The notes below the pieces were generated by a model. It was not told the origin of the DNA. It was given only the letters and a program-made list of their open reading frames with translations, and searched no databases. Made by a program: the position numbers and the translations under genes. From Bacteroidales bacterium (GTDB lineage: Bacteria; Bacteroidota; Bacteroidia; Bacteroidales; UBA4181), in assembly GCA_017523725.1 (NCBI GenBank), contig JAFWVY010000023.1, positions 1 to 64,000 of the forward strand: 64,000 nucleotides of DNA, given 5' to 3'. Below are positions 49,782-60,207 of this stretch, one piece after another. Position 1 is the first letter of the stretch. Each line of letters starts with the position of its first letter.

Positions 49782-50288
49782 TTAGAATTCTGTGTTTGCA
49801 CGTCTCCGGAGGGTTTCCAGATATGAATCCAGAGCAGCGGCGTCTTTCCGGAAGTCGGCACTGCTCGGCAGCAGTTGCAAGGCCAGCTTTGAGGCACCGT
49901 CGGCACAAGGCATGAACATGCCGGGCTGAATGGTGATGCGGGCACACATCTGGGAGGTGGTGGTGCTGTTGAAGTATTCCCTGATGTCGATGCAGTAGGC
50001 GTGCGAGAAGGAATAGACCTTCGATTCGGGGAACGGACTGCATCTCCACCGACTGCTTTCCGAGTCGAATACCGCAAAACCGTCGTGTGGCAGACACGAG
50101 GAGAGCCATTCATACATGGCCGGGATGCCACCGGGGGGCGTGACAATGTCGAAAATGAGCTGCGCTCCTTTCAACCGCGAGTTCGGACGTCCCAGCTCGT
50201 CTGTATCCACATACATTTCGTACTCGAATTCCAGAATCCGGTAGGTGTTGATTCCGTGAATGCTCAATTCTCCTGAAACTGCTGCCAT
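49782..50288 (-). CDS. tssD: Second Hcp-like tube protein
   Basis: 168 residues. It keeps the Hcp layout seen in the neighbouring Hcp: an N-terminal strand pair, CLPHDGFAVFDSESSRW where the other has a loop, and FSHAYCIDIREYFNSTTTSQ aligning with FTDAYCVDFVELWEDKMGHY. A C-terminal helical extension of about 40 residues is absent from the other Hcp. It may be a tube-end adaptor between Hcp and VgrG, a specialised cargo-carrying Hcp, or a sheath-tube initiator. The start at 50288 is the first ATG after the hairpin at 50302-50336. Confidence 0.7.
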   Translation of the reverse strand: MAAVSGELSIHGINTYRILEFEYEMYVDTDELGRPNSRLKGAQLIFDIVTPPGGIPAMYEWLSSCLPHDGFAVFDSESSRWRCSPFPESKVYSFSHAYCIDIREYFNSTTTSQMCARITIQPGMFMPCADGASKLALQLLPSSADFRKDAAALDSYLETLRRRANTEF

Positions 50289-50301
50289 GGTTTTTCGATT
50301 G

Positions 50302-50336
50302 AAAAAGAGCAAAGGCAAAATGAATTGCCTTCGCTC
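50302..50336 (-). terminator. Hairpin with T-run after hcp (partial terminator or processing site)
   Basis: On the minus strand GAGCGAAGGCA pairs with TGCCTTTGCTC across an 8-nt loop (50307-50317 with 50326-50336, one mismatch), followed by five T residues (50302-50306). It lies between the main hcp and the next T6SS gene. It probably lowers downstream expression or protects the 3' end of hcp mRNA, giving the large excess of tube subunit. Confidence 0.7.
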
Positions 50337-50351
50337 TTCAGGATTGACAAA

Positions 50352-50744
50352 TTATGCCCACTCGTTCGTGTAGGTGACGGAGCCGTTGGTGATTTCCCTG
50401 CAAGAGAGGACAATCTCCTCGTAGTGGCCCATCTTGTCTTCCCACAGTTCGACGAAGTCGACGCAGTAAGCATCCGTGAAGGAGATTTTCTTCATCAGAT
50501 TGCCGCTCTTGGTTTCGTTGAAGACGATAGCGCCGTTCTTTGCCAGATTCGGGGCGATCATCCAGTTCAGCAGATCCGGATTGCCGTCGTTCAAGGCTTT
50601 CACGCGGATCGTAATCTTGCCGCCGCGCGGGATGCCGGACATCTGGCCTTCGACGTCGGTCGCCTGGTTGAAGGAATAGGTAACCATCATGACCTCGCGT
50701 TCGGCGAGACCGTCAACTTGTAATGAAACAGGTGTTGTTGCCAT
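50352..50744 (-). CDS. tssD: T6SS tube protein Hcp
   Basis: 130 residues, typical of Bacteroidetes Hcp. No signal peptide. Family-like features are the N-terminal strand VSLQVDGLAEREVMMVTYSF, the conserved RGGKITIRVKAL and the FTDAYCVDFVELWEDK strand region. Hexameric rings stack to form the tube expelled by sheath contraction. It follows tssC by 40 bp and is followed by the hairpin at 50302-50336, consistent with high expression. Confidence 0.88.
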   Translation of the reverse strand: MATTPVSLQVDGLAEREVMMVTYSFNQATDVEGQMSGIPRGGKITIRVKALNDGNPDLLNWMIAPNLAKNGAIVFNETKSGNLMKKISFTDAYCVDFVELWEDKMGHYEEIVLSCREITNGSVTYTNEWA

Positions 50745-50784
50745 AATTGTAAATGTTTAAAGGTTTTTGAAAAAAAATTTGAAA

Positions 50785-52161
50785 TTATTCGAGTGCAGTG
50801 TCGGCAGCCATGTTGTCCTTGTCGGCCTCGAGCTTGATGACGAAGTTCTTGGCGGCGAAGAACGGGGTGATGGAAATGTCGACGGTGATGTTCTTGGTCT
50901 TCGGATCCTGCTTGGGTTCGCCCAGTTTGTAACGCTGGAAGAAGTTCTGGTATCCCTGGTACTGGTTGAGGAATCCCTGAATCTTGTCTTTCAGTTTCTG
51001 GGGCGATTTGTACGGATCCCAGTTCTCGAGGGCCACTTCGTGGACATAGTTCATCAGGACTTTCTTGATCCAGTCGAACACGCGGACGATGGGATATTCC
51101 ATCATGGCATCCAGGTCGCCGTTGTACAGGGTGTTGTTGTTGAAAGCCATGACGCGTCCTTCAGAGAATACCATCGGAACCACATGGTCGTCCATCAGCG
51201 AGGCGATTTCCGATTTCATCAGATCGAGTTTCACACCCTTCACGTCGGACAGCGTACCAAACTTCTTGCCGGCACGGCCCTGGGATATCGGGGTGTTCTC
51301 GTCGTACATCATACCGGCGAGCGCACCGGCGGGCGAAATGAAGAAAGCGTCTTCGTCCTGTTCGTCATAGCTGAGTTTCTCCGATTCGCGGCCCACAATC
51401 CAGTTGCAGGCCATGACCACGTTCTGCAGGGCGGCGTCGCTGTCCACGAACCCCTTGGTGACTTCCTTCAGGTCGTCCAGCGAGTTCTCGTCCTCGAGCG
51501 CCGTGTCGGTCACGAGCATGACTTTGTATTTGTGCGCCATCTTGGCCCAGCGGAGCAGGTCCACCCTGTCTTTGAAGACACCGCCCGGGATGACCACGAA
51601 ACTGTAGCTGTCTTTCAGGCTCAGACGGTCGAACGCGTGCTTCAGCAGGTCGTCGACCTGTCCCTGGAAGCTCGAATCGCTGTCGGTGATAGCTTCTTTG
51701 TCCACATTGACAATCTTGAGTTTCTCCACCTTTTCCGAACCGGAGTTCTTGAAGAAGGCGTCCAGCGCGCGGTAGGAGCGCTCCAGATTCTTGGAGGCGT
51801 CGAGGGCGTCGGTGATGCCTTGCGTCAGAATCTTCAGGTATTTGGCTTCTTTCTGCTTGCAACTGTCAACCAGCTCGGTAGAGGCGGTCTTGTCTTCCGA
51901 CAGAATGTCCAGCCATGCGCGCAGTTCGGTGGCCAGGGCTTTGCGTTTGGCTTCCTTGCGGCTGTCGTTCAGGAACGACTCCTTCAGTGCCTTCTTGGCC
52001 GGATTCATGTCTTCTGCCGTCGGGATGATGCCCTTGATGACGGAGAAACCGCCGAACCGGGATAGCAGGTCGCTGACGTCTTTCTTCTGCTGTACTTGCT
52101 GCTCTTGCTGTTGCTGCTGTTCCGCAGCCTTTTGCATCTGTGTGGCTCTGATATCTTCCAT
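50785..52161 (-). CDS. tssC: T6SS sheath large subunit TssC
   Basis: 458 residues, the usual TssC size. After a Gln-rich N-terminal stretch the protein shows the TssC layout, with YSFVVIPGGVFKDRVDLLRW in the first half, VMACNWIVGRE, and KKVLMNYVHEVALENWDPYK near the C-terminus. It pairs with TssB to build the contractile sheath. The tssB gene lies 9 bp upstream. Start at 52161. Confidence 0.85.
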   Translation of the reverse strand: MEDIRATQMQKAAEQQQQQEQQVQQKKDVSDLLSRFGGFSVIKGIIPTAEDMNPAKKALKESFLNDSRKEAKRKALATELRAWLDILSEDKTASTELVDSCKQKEAKYLKILTQGITDALDASKNLERSYRALDAFFKNSGSEKVEKLKIVNVDKEAITDSDSSFQGQVDDLLKHAFDRLSLKDSYSFVVIPGGVFKDRVDLLRWAKMAHKYKVMLVTDTALEDENSLDDLKEVTKGFVDSDAALQNVVMACNWIVGRESEKLSYDEQDEDAFFISPAGALAGMMYDENTPISQGRAGKKFGTLSDVKGVKLDLMKSEIASLMDDHVVPMVFSEGRVMAFNNNTLYNGDLDAMMEYPIVRVFDWIKKVLMNYVHEVALENWDPYKSPQKLKDKIQGFLNQYQGYQNFFQRYKLGEPKQDPKTKNITVDISITPFFAAKNFVIKLEADKDNMAADTALE

Positions 52162-52170
52162 AGTGTATGA

Positions 52171-52623
52171 TTAACTGAGTTCGTTTAACAAATATTCCAG
52201 ATAGTCTTTGAGTTCTTCCTTGCTGCCGGCGTCTTTCAGGATCTCGCGCAGCTTCTTGTTCTGCTCGATCTGCTTTCTCACCTTGGCGTAGCTGTCCATG
52301 CTGGCTTTCTTGTCCGAAAGGAATTCGCTGTTGGCCACCAGGTTGCCTTTGCCGCCATTCGCTTCGAAGTCCTTGATGCTGTTGAAGTACAGCGTCTCGG
52401 AAATAGATCCGCCGTCTTCGTCGGTGAAGTCGACTTCTACGTTGGGTTTGAAGTGCTGGAAGACATCGTCAAGCGTCTTGGCGTCTTCGAATAGTTCGGG
52501 GTCTTCGCCCTGCGCGTCCGATGTGTACTGGTCGATCATCAGCGTCTTGTTGGTGTCCAGTGCACTTACATTGCTGCCGGATTCCTCGTCTATCGCTTTG
52601 GAAATAAAGTTTTTTTCTTCCAT
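52171..52623 (-). CDS. tssB: T6SS sheath small subunit TssB
   Basis: 150 residues, slightly short. The segment FQHFKPNVEVDFTDEDGGSI, then LYFNSIKDFE, is the TssB hallmark (F-x-P in the strand that interlocks with TssC), and the C-terminal helix begins QIEQNKKLREILKD. The N-terminal ~55 residues are acidic and lack clear structure. It sits 41 bp after clpV and 9 bp before tssC. Confidence 0.82.
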   Translation of the reverse strand: MEEKNFISKAIDEESGSNVSALDTNKTLMIDQYTSDAQGEDPELFEDAKTLDDVFQHFKPNVEVDFTDEDGGSISETLYFNSIKDFEANGGKGNLVANSEFLSDKKASMDSYAKVRKQIEQNKKLREILKDAGSKEELKDYLEYLLNELS

Positions 52624-52664
52624 ATCTGTGATATTTAAATGTTTATAAATTATTGGTTATCTGC

Positions 52665-55160
52665 TTAATTGAGGAAATTCTCGATGCGGTTTCCGTTCAC
52701 CTCGAACGACACGGTGCCGTCCGTGCATTTCACTTCGACCGTGTCGCCGGCTTTCATTTTGCCGGAGATGATGAGTTTCGACATCGGCCGGCGGAGTTCC
52801 TTGCGGATGATGCCGATGATGGGACGCGCGCCGAACTGCGGACTGAAGCCCATCATGGCGATCGCCTTCTTGGTCTCGTCGTCGATCTTGAGCGTGATGT
52901 TCTGCTCGTCGAGCAGTTTGACCAGGCCCTTGAGGTGGATGCCGAAGATCATGGTGACGATCTGCTCCGTGATCGGCGAGAACGGCACGATTTCGGTGAG
53001 GCGGCCCAGGAATTCGGGACGGAAGAAGTCCTGCATGATGTTCTGCAGGTCGCTGTTCTTCGGGATGACCCCCTTGCCGAACGAATCGACGATGAACTTG
53101 CTGCCGATGTTGGAGGTGAACAGGATCAAGGCATTGGAGAAATCGCCGACGCGTCCCAGACGGTCGTGCAGCTTGCCTTCGTCCAGAATCTGCAGGAAGA
53201 GGTCGAACACCGACTTGTGGGCCTTTTCGATTTCGTCGAACAATACCACCGAATACGGTTTCTGACGGATCTTGTTGACCAGCAGGCCGCCCTCCTCGTA
53301 GCCGACGTATCCTGGAGGCGCGCCGTACAGTAGAGCCACGGAGTGCTCTTCCTTGAACTCCGACATGTCGAAGCGGATCAGTGCCGATTCGTCCTGGAAC
53401 AGGAATTCTGCCAGGGCCTTGGAAAGCTCGGTCTTGCCGGTTCCCGTCGGGCCGAGGAAGAAGAACGACCCCATCGGCTGGCCTTTCTTGTTCAGGCCGG
53501 AACGCGATTCGTAAATGGTGTCGAGAATGATCTTGACCGCATGGTCCTGGCCGACGACGCGGCGTTTGAGAATCTGCTCGGCATTGACCAGACGCTCCCG
53601 TTCCTTCGACTGGACCTTGCCCATCGGGATGCCGGTCTGCTTGGCGACGACCGCGAACAGGTCGGCTTCGCGGAGCGCGGTGCGCTTGCCGGCCGCCAGC
53701 CCTTTCAGCTTGCTGATGATGCCGCCGAGATAGTCGAGCCGTTTTTCGACGCTGTCTATCTTGGCGAAGTCGGTGTCGTCGTCCAGCTGTGCGATGAGCA
53801 GTACGTTGATCTTGTTGAATATTTCATAATGCAGCCAGTTGAGTTCCATCATCATCCGCTGGTTGTCGAAGCCTTCGGGATTGGCCTTCAGCTGGTTGAG
53901 TTTCTGCTCCACCGCGGCGACGTCATTGGCCGACACATCGTTCATCGTACGGACCAGCGCCATGGTGCGGTCGATGAGGTCGAACACCGAATCCGGCATG
54001 GCTTTTTCGGTGAGGTAGCGCTTGGCCAGCCGGATGGCTTCCGAGATGACGTTGTCGTCCACCGTGATGCCGTGGTGCTGTTCGAAGGTCGAAACCGCCC
54101 CCTGGACGATGCGGAAACAGGTGTCTGCATCGGGTTCGTCAATCTGTATTTTCTCGAACTTCCGGACCAGTTCCTTGTCGGTCTCGATGTTCTTGGTGAA
54201 TCCGTCGACCGTTGCGGTGGCCATGAGCAGAAGCTCGCCCTTGTTGAGTTCCTGCTTGAGGATGTCGCCGGTGCCGTAGAGCGCCCCCTGCTTGTCCATC
54301 ATCTTGTCCAGGCCCTCGATGACCAGTACCGTGTTGCCCATCGCGTTCAGTTCGCTGAGGACGCTTTTGAGCCGGTCTTCGGTCTCCATCTTGTTGACAG
54401 CGCCGCCGGACAGCGCGGCCAGGTCGAGTTCGTACACCACGGCCTGCTGCAGGAACGAAGGTACCGCACCGTAAAGCAGCCGGTTGACGAATCCGTTGAT
54501 CAGGGAGGTCTTGCCCACGCCGGATTCGCCGACGATCAGCAGGTTGGATTTGGTCTTGCGGCCGAGAATCTCGAAGAACGAAGCGATTTCGCGTTCGAAT
54601 CCGATGACGGGCGTGGTCTTGCCGGAGGCAACCAGTTCGTTCTTGTCGATGCAGTATTTCGACAGCGTTTTCTTGGCGTTGGCCGTCATCTTGACAGGTT
54701 TGGGCGCGCCCGGTGCGGACGGTGCGGCTTCGGCCGCCACGACGTCGATGACTTCGGACGGGGAGAGCGGCAGGGTCTTCAGCTGGTTGACGCTGAATCC
54801 GGCACCCGGCGTGACCAATGCGGCCAGCAGTATCTTGTTGTCGATTTCGTCGGCACCCATTTTCTGCCGCAACGAATCGGCTTCGTCAAAAACGAGCCAT
54901 GAGGCCTCGTTCGGAGCTACGTCGCTCATCGGGCGGGAGGCTTTGGGCGTCATGGCGATTTCGCAGTCGGCCCATTCCAGCAGATAGTAATAGTCCTTGT
55001 CCAGGTCGGTTTCGATGAACGGGACAAGACCCATGTCCTTTTGCAGCAACGCCTTGAAAAGATGGCACGGATAAATCGCGTCGTTGGCGTTTTCGATGGC
55101 GAAACGCGCGGCTATCCGGAATAGCTCGTCAAACTGTTCCAAAAGTTGTTTTCTGTTCAT
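52665..55160 (-). CDS. clpV: T6SS sheath-recycling ATPase ClpV (TssH)
   Basis: 831 residues, AAA+ ClpB family. An N-terminal domain (1-145) is followed by NBD1 with Walker A GESGVGKT (211-218), a coiled middle domain, and NBD2 with GPTGTGKTEL and SALIRFDMSEFKEEHSVA. It unfolds contracted TssB/C sheath for reuse. First gene of the T6SS run. The start at 55160 (ATG) was chosen over an in-frame TTG at 55202, which gives a non-family extension. Confidence 0.92.
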   Translation of the reverse strand: MNRKQLLEQFDELFRIAARFAIENANDAIYPCHLFKALLQKDMGLVPFIETDLDKDYYYLLEWADCEIAMTPKASRPMSDVAPNEASWLVFDEADSLRQKMGADEIDNKILLAALVTPGAGFSVNQLKTLPLSPSEVIDVVAAEAAPSAPGAPKPVKMTANAKKTLSKYCIDKNELVASGKTTPVIGFEREIASFFEILGRKTKSNLLIVGESGVGKTSLINGFVNRLLYGAVPSFLQQAVVYELDLAALSGGAVNKMETEDRLKSVLSELNAMGNTVLVIEGLDKMMDKQGALYGTGDILKQELNKGELLLMATATVDGFTKNIETDKELVRKFEKIQIDEPDADTCFRIVQGAVSTFEQHHGITVDDNVISEAIRLAKRYLTEKAMPDSVFDLIDRTMALVRTMNDVSANDVAAVEQKLNQLKANPEGFDNQRMMMELNWLHYEIFNKINVLLIAQLDDDTDFAKIDSVEKRLDYLGGIISKLKGLAAGKRTALREADLFAVVAKQTGIPMGKVQSKERERLVNAEQILKRRVVGQDHAVKIILDTIYESRSGLNKKGQPMGSFFFLGPTGTGKTELSKALAEFLFQDESALIRFDMSEFKEEHSVALLYGAPPGYVGYEEGGLLVNKIRQKPYSVVLFDEIEKAHKSVFDLFLQILDEGKLHDRLGRVGDFSNALILFTSNIGSKFIVDSFGKGVIPKNSDLQNIMQDFFRPEFLGRLTEIVPFSPITEQIVTMIFGIHLKGLVKLLDEQNITLKIDDETKKAIAMMGFSPQFGARPIIGIIRKELRRPMSKLIISGKMKAGDTVEVKCTDGTVSFEVNGNRIENFLN

Positions 55161-55409
55161 AACGTGGTTATTTTCTCGGTAAATGTCAGTTTCATGCCTC
55201 AAACAAACGCTTCTTCCCGTTTTCCCGTGCCGCCCGTCAGTCTTTCCAAGATGGAATAACCTTCAGGAAATCATGAAAATACGGGATGATACTACATAAT
55301 TCTCTTAAATTACAAAAGAAGCGAAAAAAAATGAGTATAGCAAATTTTTATGTAATGGAAGCAATTTTTTGCCTATTTTCGCAGTCCAAACCCATAAAAC
55401 TTGAAAAAG
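55161..55409. other. Intergenic region between clpV and the exported coiled-coil gene
   Basis: About 250 bp, AT-rich in its right half, separating divergent genes. It must hold the promoter of the T6SS run, yet no TAnnTTTG is found on the minus strand here. On the plus strand TATTTTCG at about 55374-55381 is a one-base variant of the -7 element for the gene at 55410. No RNA gene or repeat is seen. Confidence 0.5.
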
Positions 55410-56033
55410 ATGAAAATGAGAATTCTGACAGCGGTGCTTGTCTGTTCGATATTCGGCGCCGTTTCGGCCAGCGCTCAGCAGGCCCGTGAATCAAGTGAAA
55501 CGCTCAACAAGGTGCTCCGCCCTGCGGTATCGATAGTAGTGAACGGCGACAGGGCCGTGACTCAGACCTCGGTATATAACTATCTGCGGAAGGAAGGCGT
55601 TCCGGTCAGCAAAGGCAAGATCATGAAGGCTGAAGCGACCATGTTCAACAGGCTGTCGCCGCAGTATCTGAACGTTTACGCCCTGGTGCAGACGGTAGAC
55701 AAGAAACTGCAGACGCAGAAGGTGAGCATTCTGCTTTCCACCGGTGCCGGCGACGATGCGCCGTTTATTTCGCCGAACACGGACAAAGAGACGGTGGACA
55801 AGCTCAAGGATCTGCTTGAGAATTCGTTCGTGCCGTTCCATAACGATTTTGTCAAGGAAACCAACATCGGCAACCAGGAGAAGGTGATTGCCGCTTCGAA
55901 CAAGAAACTGAAATCGCTGGAGAAGGAACTGGATCGCCTGAATTCATCTGTCGAAAAGACGAAATCGCTGATTGAGAAACAACGTCAGACGATTGCACAG
56001 CAGGAGGAAGCTCTCAAGGATTTGAAGAAATAA
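55410..56033 (+). CDS. Exported coiled-coil protein of unknown function
   Basis: 207 residues with a signal peptide ending at SASAQQ. The middle is mixed alpha/beta with SILLSTGAGDDAPFISP; the last ~55 residues form a strong coiled coil (KSLEKELDRLNSSVEKTKS and following heptads). The family is not recognised; similar small exported coiled-coil proteins are common in Bacteroidetes. It is transcribed away from the T6SS run and ends at a strong terminator, so a link to T6SS is not supported. Confidence 0.75.
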   Translation: MKMRILTAVLVCSIFGAVSASAQQARESSETLNKVLRPAVSIVVNGDRAVTQTSVYNYLRKEGVPVSKGKIMKAEATMFNRLSPQYLNVYALVQTVDKKLQTQKVSILLSTGAGDDAPFISPNTDKETVDKLKDLLENSFVPFHNDFVKETNIGNQEKVIAASNKKLKSLEKELDRLNSSVEKTKSLIEKQRQTIAQQEEALKDLKK

Positions 56034-56054
56034 GTCGTTCACCGACAGTGTTGA

Positions 56055-56084
56055 AAGCAGCCGCAATCCGGCTGCTTTTTTTTT
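56055..56084 (+). terminator. Intrinsic terminator
   Basis: AGCAGCCG pairs with CGGCTGCT around a short CAATC loop, followed by nine T residues, 22 bp after the stop at 56033. Confidence 0.88.
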
Positions 56085-56104
56085 GCATCTGCGTTGCGGG
56101 ACCG

Positions 56105-57094
56105 TCAGGAGAGCAGGGCTTTCACGATGTCTTCTACATCCAGTGTCTCCATGCAGGCGAAGTGTTTGCGCGGACATTGCTCATACCCGATCTTGGAGCA
56201 TGGCCTGCAGGGCAGGTCGCGGCCGATGCACACGCTGCCTTCGGCCGGCCGGTACGGATACATGCCGAAGGCGGGCACGGTGTTGCCCCAGACCGAGACG
56301 ATGCGTTTCCGGAATGCGGCGGCGATGTGCATGAGCCCGGTGTCGTGGGCCAGGACGGCACGTGCCTGCCGGACAAGCGAGGCCGACTGGCTCAGGTTGT
56401 ATTTTCCGGCTGCGTTGATGACGGGGCAGCCGCGCGGATTCAGTCCGTCCCGGGTCACGGCGGAGCGTGCGATGTACTCGCCGGTTTCGGCGTCTTCCTT
56501 TCCGCCCAGCAGGATTACGGGGTAGGGCAGTTGCTCGCAGATTTCGACGAGTTTGGCTTTCGGCAGCCGTTTGGTGGCATGCTGGGCGCCCAGCACGACC
56601 GCGATATAGCCGAGCGGCAGGTCGGGCGGAGTCACCTCATCCTCCGGCGCGATGAAATAGTCCAGTCCCCCGCCGTCGTCGGTGACGCCGAAACGCTTGA
56701 CAGTGGCCATGTAACGGTCGACGATGTGCACGTCCGGCAACAGGTTGAGTCCGAATTTTACGTACAGCCATTTGCGCAGGTCGAGTTTGTTGAAACTGAC
56801 GGACCGGACCGGCCAGAGCCGGCATTTGAGCCGCAGGGAGCGCAGGCTGTGGTGCAGGTCGATGATGTAGTCGAAACGTTCGGCCTTCAAGGCTTCGACC
56901 GTTGTGCCGAAGTCGTCGGAAAGCAGGTGCAGACGGTCGATATATGGATTGTTTTCCAGTATTTTACGGTAGGAAGGCTTGGTCAGGTAATGCACTTCGG
57001 CTCCGCGCACCTGCTGCTTCAGGCAGCGGACCACCGGCGTGGTGAGGACGATGTCGCCGATGGAACTGAACCGGATGATCAGGAATTTGCTCAC
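56105..57094 (-). CDS. Heptosyltransferase-like glycosyltransferase, family 9
   Basis: 329 residues. The N-terminus KFLIIRFSSIGDIVLTTPVV is the GT9 signature, DYIIDLHHSLRS follows, and the C-terminal half has VLAHDTGLMHIAAA and SVWGNTVP, the ADP/GDP-heptose site. It probably adds heptose to the LPS core, which fits the hddA/hddC genes at 5308-7064. The last 50 residues have four Cys (CIGRDLPCRPCSKIGYEQC). It follows atpC by 17 bp. Confidence 0.85.
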   Translation of the reverse strand: MSKFLIIRFSSIGDIVLTTPVVRCLKQQVRGAEVHYLTKPSYRKILENNPYIDRLHLLSDDFGTTVEALKAERFDYIIDLHHSLRSLRLKCRLWPVRSVSFNKLDLRKWLYVKFGLNLLPDVHIVDRYMATVKRFGVTDDGGGLDYFIAPEDEVTPPDLPLGYIAVVLGAQHATKRLPKAKLVEICEQLPYPVILLGGKEDAETGEYIARSAVTRDGLNPRGCPVINAAGKYNLSQSASLVRQARAVLAHDTGLMHIAAAFRKRIVSVWGNTVPAFGMYPYRPAEGSVCIGRDLPCRPCSKIGYEQCPRKHFACMETLDVEDIVKALLS

Positions 57095-57111
57095 GTCTGG
57101 TGAAGGTTGGG

Positions 57112-57363
57112 TCAGGCGGGTTCCGCCGTTTCGGTGAGCAGGGCCAACCGGTTGTGCGAAACTTCGATGACGCCGCCGGAGATCTTGAAAACCAGCGTTT
57201 CGCCGCTTTCCTGCCGGACTTGTATGACACCGGGCGTCAGTGTGGAAATGATGGGCGCATGATTGTGCAGCACCTCGAACGAGCCTTTGGTTCCCGGGAC
57301 CCGGACGCCGGACGTTTCGCCCGACCAGCAGTTGCCTTCCGGTGTGATGATGTCGAGATGCAT
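57112..57363 (-). CDS. atpC: ATP synthase F1 epsilon subunit (short form)
   Basis: 83 residues with only the beta-barrel domain: LDIITPEGNCWSGE, PGTKGSFEVLHNHAPIISTL and GVIEVSHNRLALL follow the family pattern. The C-terminal helical hairpin of longer epsilon subunits is missing, as is common in Bacteroidetes, so inhibition by that hairpin is not possible. It is 4 bp after atpD. Confidence 0.92.
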   Translation of the reverse strand: MHLDIITPEGNCWSGETSGVRVPGTKGSFEVLHNHAPIISTLTPGVIQVRQESGETLVFKISGGVIEVSHNRLALLTETAEPA

Positions 57364-57367
57364 GGTG

Positions 57368-58909
<1,542 letters not shown>

Positions 58910-58939
58910 CAAAAAAAGTCGGAAGTCTCTTTTTTTTCT

Positions 58940-58947
58940 TTACTTTG
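58940..58947 (+). promoter_or_regulatory. Variant -7 element (TTACTTTG) for the SPOR gene
   Basis: TTACTTTGCG, one base shorter than TAnnTTTG between TA and TTTG, 25 bp before the ATG at 58973. The same 10-mer occurs before topA at 62774. Confidence 0.4.
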
Positions 58948-58972
58948 CGGTATCGTTTCTGAAAAAACTGTC

Positions 58973-59497
58973 ATGATGAAAAGGATTGCGGCAGGATTTG
59001 CCTGCTGGTTATGCTGTCTGGCGGTACTGACCGCGCAGGAATCCGCACCGGTATACTATTATTCGCCGGTGCCGGTGGCGGCTGACTCGTTGTCCACGCC
59101 GGAGCTTTTCCGGACGTTCGCCGAACACGCTTCCGGCGGCGGCGCTGTCACCGTCGTGCAGGACAGCAAGGTCGAACGGCTGCTGGACGCCTATCGTCAG
59201 CGCTATGACGAAGCAACCATTCCCGGTTACAGAATCCGCATTTTTTCCGCGGCCGGCAATACGGCCCGGCGCCAGGCGCTCGATGCCATGAAGACTTTTT
59301 CCGAATCCTATCCCGACATCGTGCCGTATCTCAGTTACGACGAGCCGTATTTCAAAATCTATGTGGGCGATTTCCGGATCAAGAGCGATGCCCTGCGCTT
59401 TCAGAAACAGATTGCACCGGACTATCCCCATGCCTTTATCTCGGCTGACAATATCCGTGTCAGGGCGGACCGGGAGAACTTGATTCTCCAGCCATGA
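58973..59497 (+). CDS. Exported SPOR domain protein
   Basis: 174 residues. A signal peptide ends near VLTAQE. The last ~85 residues form a SPOR domain (YRIRIFSAAGNTARRQALDA, then PYFKIYVGDFRIKSDALRF), which binds septal glycan strands in the periplasm. The gene overlaps ung by 4 bp (ATGA), so the two are translationally coupled, without evident functional link. Confidence 0.85.
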   Translation: MMKRIAAGFACWLCCLAVLTAQESAPVYYYSPVPVAADSLSTPELFRTFAEHASGGGAVTVVQDSKVERLLDAYRQRYDEATIPGYRIRIFSAAGNTARRQALDAMKTFSESYPDIVPYLSYDEPYFKIYVGDFRIKSDALRFQKQIAPDYPHAFISADNIRVRADRENLILQP

Positions 59498-60207
59498 CCG
59501 CCGGTGTATCGCCGGTACGGCCCCAGATAGATGCTTCGTGGCTCCGGCTGCTCGCATCCGAATTTTCCGCACCTTATTTTGCGGATCTCAAGGCTTTTCT
59601 GATTGAGGAGAAACGCCACTACCGGGTATATCCTCCGGGCAAGTGGATATTCAACGCGTTCAATGCCACGCCGGTGGACAAGGTCCGTGCCGTAATCCTC
59701 GGGCAGGATCCCTATCATGGCGAGGGACAGGCGCACGGACTCTGCTTCTCGGTACAGGACGGCGTCAGACAGCCGCCGTCGCTCGTCAATATCTTCAAGG
59801 AGCTGCATGACGACCTGGGCTGTCCGATTCCTTCGAACGGCAACCTGCAGTGCTGGGCCGACCAGGGCGTGCTGCTGCTGAATGCGACCCTGACGGTCCG
59901 GGCCGATCAGGCCGCCTCACATCAGGGGAAAGGATGGGAGACATTTACGGACTGCGCCATCCGGCGGCTTTCCGAAGAACGTGATCATATTGTTTTTCTG
60001 CTGTGGGGAAACTACGCCCGGGCCAAGAAGAAACTCATCGATCCGACCCGCCACCTCATCCTGGAAGCTGCCCATCCATCGCCGCTGTCAGCCTACAACG
60101 GATTTTTCGGATGCCGTCATTTTTCCCGCGCCAACGCCTGGCTGCGCGAGCACGGCATTCCGGAGATTGACTGGACTGTCCGCGATTCTCAGAAATCCTC
60201 CTCGTAG
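59494..60207 (+). CDS. ung: Uracil-DNA glycosylase
   Basis: 237 residues. GQDPYHG (70-76, catalytic Asp72) and HPSPLSAY (leucine-loop motif) identify family 1 UDG. It excises uracil from DNA to start base excision repair. Its 3' end overlaps the convergent penicillin-binding protein gene by 19 bp. Confidence 0.97.
   Translation: MTAGVSPVRPQIDASWLRLLASEFSAPYFADLKAFLIEEKRHYRVYPPGKWIFNAFNATPVDKVRAVILGQDPYHGEGQAHGLCFSVQDGVRQPPSLVNIFKELHDDLGCPIPSNGNLQCWADQGVLLLNATLTVRADQAASHQGKGWETFTDCAIRRLSEERDHIVFLLWGNYARAKKKLIDPTRHLILEAAHPSPLSAYNGFFGCRHFSRANAWLREHGIPEIDWTVRDSQKSSS

Noticed and set aside
53343-54902. 519-codon open frame on the plus strand
   Set aside because: Antisense to clpV, which is clearly coding.
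29161-55160. Phage tail or extracellular contractile injection system instead of T6SS
   Set aside because: ClpV, Hcp, VgrG, TssK/F/G and membrane-spanning envelope proteins together point to a T6SS; no tail-tape-measure, fibre, portal or capsid genes are seen.
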